Shown here: piece after piece, positions 44,555-57,345 of the stretch | How positions within the stretch are numbered: position 1 is the stretch's first letter | Layout: the number at the start of each line of letters is the position of its first letter | NCBI RefSeq assembly: GCF_003573695.1 | Contig: NC_039359.1 | Coordinates: 120,349,849-120,413,848, forward strand | DNA: 64,000 bases | Reading direction: 5' to 3' | Source: Papaver somniferum | Taxonomy: Eukaryota; Streptophyta; Magnoliopsida; Ranunculales; Papaveraceae | Notes under the pieces: generated by a model | The model's input: the letters and a program-made list of their open reading frames with translations, nothing else | What the model was told of the DNA's origin: nothing | Database searches by the model: none | Program-made: the position numbers and the translations under genes

Positions 44555-47500
44555 TCAGGCAAGGGAACACACTTTATCTGGAAAAAAGAGGCAGATGAGA
44601 ATACTTAAATACTTTTGTTTCACTGGCTGTAGAGGTGTCATTTGACAACCATTTTACAGAAAGGCAGAGCTTCCTAGGTTTGTTTTTCTTATAATTTCCT
44701 CCATTCAGAGTTCACCACCCCCAGCCAGCCCCCCAGAAACACTACCCTTAGTTCGACATTAATAAACAACTACCACCTCATATTTGTTATCTTAATGGAT
44801 TCCTAGTAAGGCCCAAAAGTGGGTAAGAAGTAATAAACTTAGAAGAACTAAGAATTAACTGACCAGTAAAGTAACAAATATCAAGCGTTAGGAAAATACT
44901 GTGTGTAAAAGCCGCTATGTACATAGACTCACCTTGTTTATAACTGCTACAGCAAAAACGATTATCATCGATATATGTGGCTTGAATGCCCATCATCCAA
45001 GATCCCACTGATATATCATCATGGGCATAGGTTTGCAAAGATGCACTGCAAATGCGAAAAACATATGGAAATGAATGAAAACCATGGTCTGAATAGTTTA
45101 TATTATTTGGCAGAAGACTCACTCTCATTTTTACGCCCAAAATACACTAATCTGTCGATCTACTAATAACTATCCCCCGAATGGCTGATCTAAGGCATTA
45201 TTTCTACATATGTTGGGAACAATGACAACAAATAATTGATTGTAAACATGTTATAAGTTTACTATTTCACAACTAAAACACGTTAAAAACAGCTGTAGAC
45301 ACAACACAATTTATATACCCATTTCCTTCATGACTAACCTGTTTATGTTGATATACTGAGCAAGGTTTTTTGTAAGTATAATTAAAGGTCCAGCAGCATG
45401 CCTGAAGTACCTGCAGATGGAAGGTTGTACTAAACATATTAAGAAAATCTAGAAATAGGTAAAGCACCTATTTGCTGATGATTATACAGTTTCAATAAGA
45501 TATCTAACTACTAGAAATGCGAGAAAGTTTGGCAATTCTTCACAGCATAGAAAAAAGTGTTGAGCATATAGATCACTGGAACCAAATTTTTATCTGACTT
45601 ATCAGTGGATACCATAACCTGTTTGTTCTACTAGTCATTCAGTCCCAAAAAAAGGAACAAAAATCATCCCTACAGATGACATAAAATCCCACTAGCAAGA
45701 GGAGGGCGTGAGAAGATTTTGGATAAATCACGTGAATATAAAGATGAAAAAGGTGGCACGGAACGGAAATTAATCACTAGGATTATGAGAATCAAAGGTT
45801 TGAGATGATCTGGAGATTAAAAGTGGTTTCAAATAGGCAGTTCCAGAAGATGCATCTGACCCCTCAAATTAGTAAACTGCATCTTCCGGTCTTCATCAGT
45901 GTCACCTTCTGGATGGCTCATACACCTGTTAAGAGTACTAAGCAAGAAAAAACAAAGGTATTTAACAGGTATGTTTAAGACGGAAAAACCTTTTATTCAG
46001 TCTAAGCTAACAACCCTAAAACAATTAAGTTTTGGACTATATAGTCATTCTCATATGAATACTTTTAGAAGTTTACTATTATATGAATGAGATTAGGTTT
46101 AGGTTTGGCAGAGCTTTCTATTCCAGCAGTTTCCTAGTTCAAGAGTGTGTTCGTGAAGGTACTTTGTTACATAAATAGTTTGATGTACGAGTTGATCTAA
46201 GGATCACATATCATACCAGTCACATTAATAATACATTAATGTTTATGTTTCAACTAATATTAATACTAAATTGCTAATTGAAGATTCACTCATCGTTGAT
46301 ATCAATATCTCATAACTTATCCTCGTTTAGTGTTATCAAAATACTAAACGAGTAATTAAGGAAGGCTCTTTTGTCTTAGCTTCATTTTGATCCTTACCGA
46401 TGTCTAAATTGCTAATTAAGACAAAAGAGCCTTCCTTAATTACTCGTTTTCTGGTCACAACTAACTGAAATGCTTCGGAATGGAAATAACACTAAACTTA
46501 CTTGAAAGTGATCTATATCTACATACTAAAACAATAAATAGAATAAGAAAAAAAGTAAGTTGGGTCCATGCGTTAACAAAATACAGATGAACATGTAGTA
46601 TAACCAAATAATCAGTAATACGGGTACACTTACGATTTTTCATCCCCAAATTTCCACCACTCAGGTTCATACCATGATTTCCCCCTGAAATCATTATATT
46701 AATCAACGTGTAAGAAGGCAACTTCACATTCAAAATGCCAATAATGAATGAACAAGTCGATGCAAGAGAGCTGGTATTGGTAATCTATGGGACGCAAAGT
46801 GAAAAGGCAATTTTTAACAGGTGGCGTGCAGGGTTTATGAAACATAATTTATCATGACTTATCTTGTTGAAACGAGTAGAGGGTGCAAAACTTGAACAAA
46901 TGTTAACAGCAGTATTGATTCTTTTTGAAGTATGGTTCCTGTCAAACCCAGTACCTAGGTCTGCCAAGGGTAATACCAATTAAAGTAAGACTCTTGTCTT
47001 CCTACCACAAATATAATCCTAAACCGACTCTAGCTTTTCGCTAATGAATAAAATCCTAAATCTAAGAATACATGGAGACAGACCTGGGTATTGGGTTTTT
47101 TTGATGGAAGCCATACCCAGTTCAAGTGTTCAAGGAAATAGTTATAAACTTAAAGCAAGAAATTAGATAACCATAAAGTTGAACTAAAAAGAGAAAAACT
47201 TACACTTCATTTATCACGTCCCCAGATTTCATGCACCCAATATAAGCACCACTCTGACCACGTCGGCTTTCAAGAACTCCAATCAACCCATCTATTGAAA
47301 CAAAACCAGGGAATAAAAGATCCAGACACAACACAAATTTAAGTACCTAGATGAAAATTTTCTAAGCATCTTCTCTTTATAGTAGAAACATTGAAGTTTA
47401 CCAAGGTCAAGGTTGATCTCGTCATCAACTTTCACATAGAACTCTGCATCCCAAACTTCGACAGCTGCACTGAAGAAGAATTTTGCTTTCTTGGGAAATT

Positions 47501-50500
47501 CTTCTTGAGCTTCCTCATGACCATCCTTGTTATCACCACATGCAAAACAATCTCAAATTCTAGAAGCATTTACAGATAAGAAAGTATATGGTATTTTTGC
47601 ACCCAAGGCAAGGAAATTAAAACAATTTGATAAAAGACAAATCATATCATTATCATTAAAATTTGAAAGACATCCGAGACGAACCAAGATATTAATATAT
47701 AAAAGAGATTCTAATCTGAATAGGTTCGGTTGGATAATGGCAGCATGGTCATACTCGGGGTTGACACCCAAGTCACTCGTGACTCAGGTGCTGACCCAGG
47801 GGATTTAAGGACCACTGGAGTCACAACTCAGTGAGCAAAACCAAGCTTCAACCGAGTTCCGGATAGGGTTAAAAAGGGACCAATACGTCAGGTATGTTTC
47901 TTGTTCCTTCTATTCTTTCTACTTCAAATCACAGTCCTGATTTATCTTTTCTCTTCTTCACCAAATTTCACTATAGATTCGATTCTCTTTTTTTTTTTAA
48001 TCTTTCCATCTAATTCTTGATTCAGAGAGAAATTTGGAATTACTAAGGATTTAGAAGACAATTTCTACATCCTAGATTAGTTTAATTTGGATTTCTTCAG
48101 TTCTTTCTCCTCCCTTTAGTCAGATCTTATCAATATTGATCACTTCATTTTTTTCCATCCTCATTCCCTTTAACTTCTTGTTTATCTCATGTAAGAGGGT
48201 AATTAGGTAAGACATGCGAGTACATGGCCACGATTGTGACTTGACGGTCAGCCAATGCGATCTGTGGCTGACCCTGAGGTTAACTACATGCACTATAGGA
48301 ATTAAATTCTGGTGATATGTAGACCGGAGTTCCTCAATGTCGGTCCCGCAGCTAATTACAAGCTCAAAGTATTGCACAAGCAAGACCAGTGAGAGCATGT
48401 TCCTTTAAATTATTATATATTCTATCAGTGCATACTAAGATCAGAGACATGTATTCCTATCTGCTGCTTATTTCGAGATACCAGGAACACTGTCTATACC
48501 TTCAGTCATGTATAAAATGATCAATGGTTTAGATAGACCTAAAAAGGAACACATGAAAATTAACCGAGAACAACCATACGTTTGTAAAAGAAAGTCAGAA
48601 TCAACAACTCACAAGGATCAAGAAGTCTTTCATTTTGCGATTTTCCTCATCAATATTTCGATCAAGGCTATCGCCTCGATTAGCACTGCGACCGATAACA
48701 AAGCGGATGACAACTCCTTTTTCCTCGAGTTTCCTTAACGCATCACCTGCAAATTGTGATCAGGATTGCTTTTAAATCCAACACATTGACTATTCAAGCC
48801 ATCTAGACTATTAAACAAGAGTAAGTTGGTGTTCTTGCCAATGTATAAAACCAAACAGATTTTGTTTTATTCAACAGATAACTAAGCCATGTTAATCACT
48901 ATACTGGGACTAACTACAATGCAGCAGCAAGCCCTGAAGACCACCTCTGGTTAATGAATGACTGAACGTAAACATTTTCACTAAACTGCTTTACTTTCAT
49001 CATGTTTCCTTTAAGCTTTATTCTTCTCTATTTATTCCTGGCTCTAAATTTTTCTTCTTAATCGATTTCTGTACAGGTGCAGCATCACATGCTTTAGAAG
49101 ATATGGCTGAAGCTTCTCAAGATTGGGTTTCACATAATACTTCTCTGATTTTTTTGTTCTCTCCATTTTTGGAAGCTAAATGAGGTGCCTTTGGTTTCAT
49201 TTGAGTGTCTTGGTCCTTGACACCAATCCTCTTTATGTGAATCCTTTTTAACTTATTCCTCACTCTTTATAGTTCTTGGTAAATTTGCTCAAGGGAGACG
49301 AGCCCCAAAGATGTCTAACGTAGAGGATGATAGCATAGGGTTCTGCTCAGAAAAAGAAAAAAAAAGTCTTGATTTTGTCTAAGCCAATGCTGCTTAGATC
49401 AAGGGGAGATAGGTGTGAATTGTGATATGTAGTACTAAGGTATAATAATTCATTTTGGTGTTCAAATGGTGTAAAGAGAAAAAGAACTTTCAAACTGTAC
49501 GTCTGTGTCTGAATATATCATGACATAACTAACTGCAGCCTTACTTGCATAAATTACATGCTAAAATTAGTCACGGTAACGGTAAAATGAATACGTACAT
49601 AAACACATAATATAATAGAAACTAGGTGTCTCATGTCTGAGCATGTTCCCACAAGTTACACAGAGAAGACAAGTTACAATCACTTAACTCTCTCGCTCTC
49701 TCCCTTCCCTTATATTAACCTTTTACCTATATAAATGAACAAAATATGCTGTGTCTGAACATTGGCTGCTTCCTACAATGTGGTCTCAATAGTAACAAAC
49801 AAGAAAAAAGGTATCATTTTCTGACATGCCAATCACATTAGAAGTAGATGTTCTAGATTTATGTACCATATAAATTATTCTACAAACGCAACACATGATG
49901 CAGCAACTAGAAGTTTGACGTGTTAGTATGCTGGCTATTTCTCTGACATACATTCACCTACATTGCTCACAGATGTTTTTTGTAAGAATGCTGGTTATCT
50001 CTCTTATAATGTAGTCTCAATAGTATAGAAACAAGAAAAAGGTGCCACTGTGTCATGCCAGTCAGACAAGATGTTCTACTCAGGACTATGCAGACTCTGT
50101 CAATAGGCACAATGCATTTTATATGGCAAAATTATCATTCAACTTGGACATAGCTCAGAGAACCTCGGCTAAACTGACATGAAGAGGAGTTCCCAAGCAA
50201 CTACCACATGTACATATATTCAACATACCAACACCATGATAAGAGAACAATTGACCATGTTACTGAAGTCTGCACAGTAAGCTGTCAAACATCAAATGTA
50301 ATTTCGAACTAAAAACAGTTCTTGGAATTGGAAAACCCACTTCAACTATCAAACATGCAAACTTCTTTTCACTAAAAACTGCCTTCAGAAGCCATTTACC
50401 AATATTTAAACAGTACATGTTTGTCACAGAATCTGAAAGTAAATTCTAACGAAACGTTCTTTTAAGAAATGAGATCCAAGTTATTGCATCTCTTTTTAAT

Positions 50501-51413
50501 AAAGTGGCATAGCTCGATTTCCCATACCAAATCAATCCAGCGAGACAAACAGCATGAAAAGTATCTCATAGCTTCAGTTCTATAGATTTGTGCAGAAAAA
50601 CAATGTCATAGTTCTAAAGATGGTAAAGTAACTAAATTCAAGAATTAGAACTCACCTTTTGGCATCCAAGACCCTCTGAAAACATTCCTCCTCAAGCGAC
50701 TTCCAAAACCAGTATAAACTCCAATAACAGCAAGAAGCTTTTTTTGGCCAGAAACATTTTGCTGCGACTGGCGCTTGAGATACCCTTGACTCCTTGCCAA
50801 CGTCAAATCCATCTCAACTTCCACAATCCTCTTCGCTAAATCTCTGAGTAATCAATCAATTTATTAAATAATAAGATTAAAGTTTGTCTAATAGAAATCC
50901 AAATCAACAACCAGATAAACAAAAGCCAGAAATATGAAAATGTAGATCTTCTCTCAGTATAACTTACTTGCATCCAAGAATCATCAATTTATCTTCAACT
51001 GCCAGTACTTTTGGTGGCTATAATAAACATTAACAAAAATCATAACCTAATCGTGATTATCAAATAAGAAGTGGAATTTTAAAGAAATTGAGCATCCCAC
51101 AACCATACCTTGCCGGAATTCTTTTGCAGAAGACTGTTAAGTACCATTCTATTCTCAGCATCTTGCCATAATCTGATAAAATTAACGCAACAATTAATCA
51201 ATCAGGACAGATTCAAGAAACTAGGGCATTATATAAAGAAACTAGGGCTTGCATTATAAAGTACCTGCCAGCAACGTAGAGCCAAGCAAAGCAAGAAAAG
51301 AAGGCCATGACGACTGATGTTTTGCTAGTTTTTAAGGACTTCGATTTTCCTCGCTGCTCGTTCTTCATATTGATAGTAGAAGCAGAAGGAAGAAATGAGG
51401 AGCTATTCTCCAT
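44555..51413 (-). CDS. HPGT: Hydroxyproline O-galactosyltransferase, HPGT-type (GT31), 11 exons
   Basis: Exons on the minus strand: 51413-51265, 51172-51109, 51017-50968, 50843-50656, 48746-48613, 47525-47402, 47291-47204, 46684-46634, 45410-45339, 45045-44933 and 44577-44555. All have GT-AG introns and the joined frame is open, encoding 351 residues, the usual family length. The product is a type II Golgi protein: a short basic cytosolic N-terminus, a membrane segment at ~33-48 ([17 protein letters not shown]), a DUF4094 stem, and a galactosyltransferase domain from ~125. Visible marks are [30 protein letters not shown], the metal-binding [13 protein letters not shown] (VDD at 228-230), [38 protein letters not shown] and [16 protein letters not shown]. 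The family adds the first galactose to hydroxyproline of arabinogalactan proteins, using UDP-galactose. The acceptor of exon 6 is pyrimidine-poor but fits the frame. It is the only intact-looking host gene here. Confidence 0.9.
46346..46449. repeat. Perfect 33-bp inverted repeat in an HPGT intron
   Basis: The left arm 46346-46378 (starting AAACGAGTAATTAAGG) and the right arm 46417-46449 (ending CCTTAATTACTCGTTT) are exact reverse complements, separated by 38 bp. It lies in the intron between exons 8 and 9. Confidence 0.9.
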
Positions 51414-52009
51414 TTCCCCACCAAATTAAACACACAAAATCTAAATTCGCTGATCTAAAGAGTGATTCAAATTGCAGGTTGTACGTAATATTATAAATGT
51501 AATAAAACTGAAAATGAAGTTGTGAGAGTTCCAGATCCAAATAGAAAATCGTAATTGAGCAGAAACGAAAAACGTCTACAGGAAAAACGAGCAGAAAAGA
51601 CGTAAGCAGACCCAGTCCAGTGACCAGTGATTCATAACATAAGCATCTCCGACTCCGGTGGTTGGATGCGTGCCCCAAAAGCACTGTCTATTGTTTAGCA
51701 ACCGGAAATTTAAAAATGCTTCATAGTTGAAGTCATTTGACTTTTCAAAGGCTATTTATGTGGCATCCAGCACCCAAAACAATGAACTTTTTAGTCTTTA
51801 ATCTTACATATGTAATTTTGTTTATTAATTATTCTATTTTTTTAGATAATTTGATATTTGGATGCCTGAATTTCCGGCCTCTTGAACAAGTGGGTCAAGA
51901 GGAATTATAATGAGATAAAAAGATTTCATGAAATTCCTGAAAGAAATATAGAGTGTCAAGTAATGTAAGGGGAAGTCCTAGCTTGGAAAAAAATATGGAA
52001 TATTAAGTG
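51414..52009. other. Upstream region of the HPGT gene
   Basis: Upstream of the start codon at 51413 I find no clear TATA box. The first ~270 bp probably hold the 5' UTR and core promoter. No other gene is seen. Confidence 0.4.
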
Positions 52010-52640
52010 TAAGAGCAAGTTTTATGGTGGAAGATCTCCGAGTTTCAAATTGACTGTGAAACTCATATATGCATTTGGAATAAATTTGGAATAAATCATG
52101 AACGAGCAAGTCTAAGATCAACTCTTATGATGGAAGAATTCAATCTTCCATGACACTTCAGCATTCTGAATTGATCATGAAAGCTCAAGTCTTATAACAG
52201 AAGAATGCAAAAAGAAATAAATGTATTCCTTTTTGTTTATTATTCTACACTGAGCGTTCACGTGGTCAATATTAGTTATGTTTGTTCCTTTTAAAAAACT
52301 TCAATATATTAGCTTGTTCATTTAGTCAAAGAATCAACAGTTAAATCTGCCACGTATATATTTTTTTAGGTTTTATATCACTTTTACTCCACAAATGATG
52401 GTACTTCACCACTTTTTTGGGCGCGATTTGGAACAACACCAAACGTTATCCGAAACAACGTTTTTTTTTCCATTTTTGCACGCGATTTCGAATTGCATTC
52501 AACGGGTAGTCGGAATAGCGTTTTCATTTGGGTTCCAGAAAATAATGTGAAATAACCCAACTTGGAAGCCATTAGACTTGACATTCCATATTTTTTCCAC
52601 ATTTGGAATAGTTTGGATTCCACAATAGGACTTGCTTTAA
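52010..52640. mobile_element. Possible MITE with AGAGCAAGT-type inverted ends
   Basis: The left end AAGAGCAAGTTTTATGGTGG resembles the inverted right end (CCACAATAGGACTTGCTTTA), and related GAGCAAGTCT sequences recur inside at about 52,105. Such ends are common among small Harbinger- or hAT-like MITEs of plants. No target duplication could be confirmed, and the minus-strand open frame inside has no recognisable domain. From 52,650 to 53,547 I see nothing to annotate. Confidence 0.35.
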
Positions 52641-53749
52641 TGGACAACTCTTTTAAAACGTGAAGTCTCTTCTTAAAGCGTGAACTCTGGTTACTCACGA
52701 AAACCTGAAGATGTATCGAGGAAATTATCTTTCAAGTCAATATTCATTGAAAACAAACAAATGGAGTGGAGTTTGTTTATAATGATTTCAGTATTGGTGA
52801 CTTGGTCATTATATTATGATAAAGTATTATTAAGGAATGATATACAAGTTATTTCTAAATATATGGAGTTACCAAGTATAGTCTATCTATGGACTTCGTA
52901 TTATCGATATTCCTCTAATTAGTAATTCGTTATTATTAGTGTGCTGAACTTCCGGATGAATCGGTAATGTACAATTATGTTTGAAAGCAATCTCAATTAC
53001 ATAACTTAGAAAAAGTAGACTTGTGAAACTTGTTTCATAGTTCAAAAGATGATTCATGATCTAATTCAGGAAAGATCCTAATAAAGCCTGATCAAACTCT
53101 ACACCTTCGATATGTCTGTTATCGTGGGGTTTCTGGAGACATCGAGGTGTACACGGGTCTAATTGAGAATGTTCATAATTTCCACATAGTGATTTGAACG
53201 TGCGCTAAACTAAGTATATTAGCTTGATACTCAAGCAAGACCCGGAAACGATTTTTCAATATTTATTTAGATATGAAAAATATATTCTTACGATATCCCA
53301 GAGGTTTGCATACAATTACTATATTAGTAAAGTACATGGATGTGTGCTAGCTAATATTAATTTTCATCTATGAGATTATCAGTTAAATAGTTAGAATACA
53401 ATTAGTATTTGTTAATTTCAGAAATAAACATTCATTGGCATGTCTTAAGGATTTTTGAAATTGGTATTATCTCGTTTTCCGATCAATCCTTGGTCATAAG
53501 ACTATACATAGTAGAGCTTGTATTCTTACAAACTCGTCCTTTGATAATATTGATGGTGGTTTTTGGCTTAGGGTTAAAATCGTAAAACTGTACAACTGAC
53601 ATGACGTCACTATGACCATTACCACATTTATTGAATCAATCAGCATGCCTACGCAAGAATTACCGGGGTACCTTTTTTTCTATGGGTCATGTTCCACGGC
53701 AGAGCCCTTAACATCGACTGACATCATCTATGCCAAACCCTAATTCTCA

Positions 53750-54130
53750 TGCTACTACGCCAAGGCATGCCAACCATGCCAGCCGCACCACTGTGCCAAT
53801 AGCAAACCATGCCAGCCACGTCTACCGTGCCAAGGCACGCCAACCATGCCACCCGCACCACTGTGCCAATGGAAAACCATGCCAGCCGCGCCAAGGCATG
53901 CCAACCATGCCAGCCGCACCATTGTGCCAATGGCAAACCATGCCAACCACATCTCCGCGCCAAGTCATGCCAATCATGCTAGCCGCACCACTGTGCCGAT
54001 GGCAAACCATGCCAGCCACATCTCTGCGCCAAGGCATGCCAAACATACCAGCCGCACCACTGTGCCAATGGCAAACCATGCCATCCACGTCTACCGCGCC
54101 AAGGAATGCCAACCATGCTAGCCGCACCAT
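53750..54130. repeat. 69-bp tandem array, about 5-6 copies
   Basis: The unit contains GCCAAGGCATGCCAACCATG, CCAGCCGCACCACTGTGCCA and ATGGCAAACCATGCC. The same array occurs in the right LTR at 60,812-61,180. Confidence 0.85.
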
Positions 54131-54380
54131 GCGCCAATGGCATGCCAAACCCTTGGACCCACCATGCCAAGCCAACCAAACCTTGCCTTTGCCCCAACCA
54201 TGCTAGCCGCACCATGCGCCAATGGCATGCCAAACCCTTGGCCCCACCATGCCAATCCAACCACACCTTGCCTTGGCCCCACCATGCCAAGCCAACTGCA
54301 CCGTGCCAAGCCAACCGCACCTTTCCTTGGCCCCACCATGCCAAGCCAACCGCACCTTGCCTTGGCCCCACCATGCCTGC

Positions 54381-55140
54381 CTTCCCTATGCGGCTACCAA
54401 AAACGAAGGCATACGACGATCAACGACCACCCTTCAATCCTACATGCAAATCCTAGCCGTCCAAGGTTGCCAAACAACACATGATAACCTTTGGCCCAAA
54501 ACCCTAGTTTTGGCCACGCCAAACCGCACCAAGGCATGCCATGACACGCGCGCCAATGGCATGCCAACCACCTTGCCGCGCCATACCATGTTGGCCTTCC
54601 CTATGCGGCTACCAAAAACGAAGGCGTGCGACGATCAACGACCACCCTTCAAATCTAGATGCAAATCCTAGTCGTCCAAGGTCGCCAAACAACGCATGGT
54701 ATCCTTTGGCCCGAAACCCTAGTTTTGGCCACGCCAAACCGCGCCAAGGCATGCCATGCCACATGTGCCAATGGCATGCCAACCACCTTGCCGCTCCATA
54801 CCATGCTGGACTTCCCTATGCGGCTACCAAAACGAAGGAGTGCGACGATCAACGACCACCCTTTCATCCTAGATGCGAACCCTAGCCATCCAAGGTTGCC
54901 AAACAACGCATGGTAACCTTTGGCCCCAAACCCTAGTTTTGGCCACGCCAAACCGCGCCAAGGCATGCCATGCCACATGTGCCAATGTCATGTCCACCAC
55001 CTCGCCGCGCCACGCCATACGGCCTTCCCTATGCAGCTACCAAAACGATGGCCTGCAACGATCAATGACCATTTTTTCATCTAAGGTGCAGATCTTAGCC
55101 GTCCAAGGTTACCAGCTAATGCATGACAACCTTTGGCCCT
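54381..55140. repeat. 215-bp tandem array, about 3.5 copies
   Basis: CTTCCCTATGCGGCTACC recurs at 54,381, 54,596, 54,811 and 55,024 (CAGCTACC in the last), each followed by CGATCAACGACCACC, CTAGCCGTCCAAGG and AACCCTAGTTTTGGCCACGC. The last unit is more diverged. Confidence 0.85.
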
Positions 55141-56140
55141 AGTTTGGTCGCGCCTAAACAAAGCCAAAACCCTAACATTGGCCGCGCCTAAACAAAGCCA
55201 AAACCCTAACTTTGGCCGCACCTAAACTAGGCCATATTAAAGCCATACTGATCATGCTTTCATGCCACTATCTACCAAACGAAGGGTTGCAATAATCAAC
55301 GGCTACCTTTCCTCTTAAGATGCAAAATCTCGACCGTCGAAGGTCACCACCGAGCCAGCAAGTCTCCCAAGCTCAACTTGCCAGATAACAACAACGTGCT
55401 ACATGTTTTCCATGAAACGTCTCGAGACATCAACGCGTGTCACAAACTGGGGGATGCTCATTGGGTATTGGTTTGACGGTTTACAGCGTGCGGCGTACAC
55501 TACGCCCGTCATAAGAAAGTGTCATAAGGATGAGGCGGTTAGTAAATACAGGGAGTAATGGTGAAACGCTTTCTTTTATGGAACATCAATTCCAGGCGTT
55601 ACCGGTTACCACCTCCTCCCATTTACTCACCCATTTTCCATTTCTTAATAAGACCAGAGTACGTTTCGCTTCGAATTGTATATATAGGCATTACCTATTT
55701 CTACCGAACAACAAGTTCAGGTCAGGAGCATACAACACTCAGAAAATATTTTCTAGCTTTCCATTTGTTAGCTTCCCACTTTCTGATACAAGTCGTGAAA
55801 CAACTATTCTGGTCTCAACACTCTCTTCGCTTCCCTCCCCAAAACCAACCCTTTTCCTTTACTTTTTGACTGAAGCAAGTCTGGAACGGCCATTTCTTGG
55901 TTTAGGCGGGATTTGTACAGATTGATATCTCGAATATAAAGTACTCCCTTGCAGTACATTGTTTAGGGTTTAAACTCGTTTCTCACCGACACACCCAAAA
56001 TTACCAAAATCAGCAGAAATCGTTTTCACCCTCAAACAATTGGCGACCACAGTGGGAGATTGATCTTTCGGTTACAATGTCAATTTTCAATCCTCGATCT
56101 CATACTTCGACCCATACGTCAGGACGGTAGAGGCAAACGA

Positions 56141-56270
56141 TCCTCTCGGGATCGACGACTCATCTACCAGACGACCCGATACGATCCGCTCAGGGATCGA
56201 CGACTCAGCTACCAGACGACCCGATACGATCCTCCCAGGGATCGACGACTCAGTTACCAGACGACCCGAT
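56141..56270. repeat. 45-bp tandem repeat, three copies
   Basis: The unit starts GGGATCGACGACTCA and continues TACCAGACGACCCGATACGA. It lies just downstream of the primer-binding-like site. Confidence 0.8.
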
Positions 56271-57164
56271 TACTAGTCACGACACCTCAAGGGGAGTCTG
56301 GGGACTTCCCATAGGTTAAAAGCAAACGATCCTCCCAGGGATCGTCGACTCGATTATCAAGTGACTCAGGGACGACTGGGGACTTTCCACAATCGCGGTG
56401 CTTCCCACAAAAATAGGACTTGCACCTGACTCATTTTTCGTTAGCAGATCCAAAAAACCGAGTAAGTCTTGCCTAGACAAAATACATGGTTTACTATTTC
56501 AAGTTTTTACGGGAATGATAAAACCGATAGCCATGTTTTGTTTCATCCCATGGCATCTACCAACACGCAACGTTCACGGTTCCATATATTCCCTGAGATG
56601 TTTGTGTCAATTACAATCATAAACAAAGGCGGCATCATCCTAAAACAGTTCATCCCGAATAATAATCCAAAACCCTCATAGGTAACACTTGTCTATCAAC
56701 CCAAAAATCCAGAAAATCAAACCATAAACCAGGCGCTTTGTTTGACTTACAAAAAAAAGAGAGGAAAACCCTAACGCCCGAGTCTTCGTGGAATCAGTCA
56801 CCTACCCGTACGTACCCACTTTGCATAATAATGATTACCCGTCACTATTCATGAGGTAGCCGACGCTACTACGGTGATATTCGAAGATGAATTGTTTACG
56901 ATGAATTATTTCTACAAGTTTATGAAAGGCATCCCTACGGCTAGGGATTACACAAGTTTAGAAGAACAATATTTCTACAGATTTATGGAAGGCATACCCA
57001 TGGTTAAGGTTTGCACCAACACAAGAAAAACAAGAAAATAAATTGAAAGAGAAACGCTGGAGTACATACATGGAATATGCTTTCCCACTTTATTGCTACC
57101 GCGCCGAGCGAAGCCAGCGCCATGCCAAGTTAGCGCCTTGCCAAGCCAGCGTCCACGCCAAGCC

Positions 57165-57345
57165 AGCGCCCATTAAAATCCGATCTAGCGCTAACAACTT
57201 GCATCCATCCAGCGCTAACAGCTTTCATATTTCAAGCGCCAGGAGCTTGCATCTCTTCCAGCGCTGACAACTTGCATCCTTCCAGCCTAACAACTTGCAT
57301 CTTCCCAACGCCAGCAGCTTTCATCCTTCCAGCGTTGCTCTTGGA
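57165..57345. repeat. ~27-bp degenerate repeats, about six copies
   Basis: Phrases AACTTGCATCCTTCCAGCGC and AGCTTTCATCCTTCCAGCG alternate. They lie in the interior of the second array-bearing element. Between 57,345 and 59,450 there is low-complexity, unassigned sequence with short open frames that I do not consider genes. Confidence 0.6.

Larger units (their letters stand above)
53548..56038 (+). repeat. Left LTR of the second array-bearing element
   Basis: 2,491 bp long, with a 69-bp array at about 53,750-54,130, ~35-bp repeats to 54,380 and a 215-bp array at 54,381-55,140. It carries TATATATAGG at about 55,680. Its first part matches 60604-61357. Confidence 0.8.

Noticed and set aside
52384..52698. 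104-codon minus-strand frame
   Set aside because: It lies within the possible MITE, with no domain or splice support.
53724..54978. Open frames of 60-150 codons in the 69-bp and 215-bp arrays
   Set aside because: Repeat shadows on both strands without any recognisable domain.
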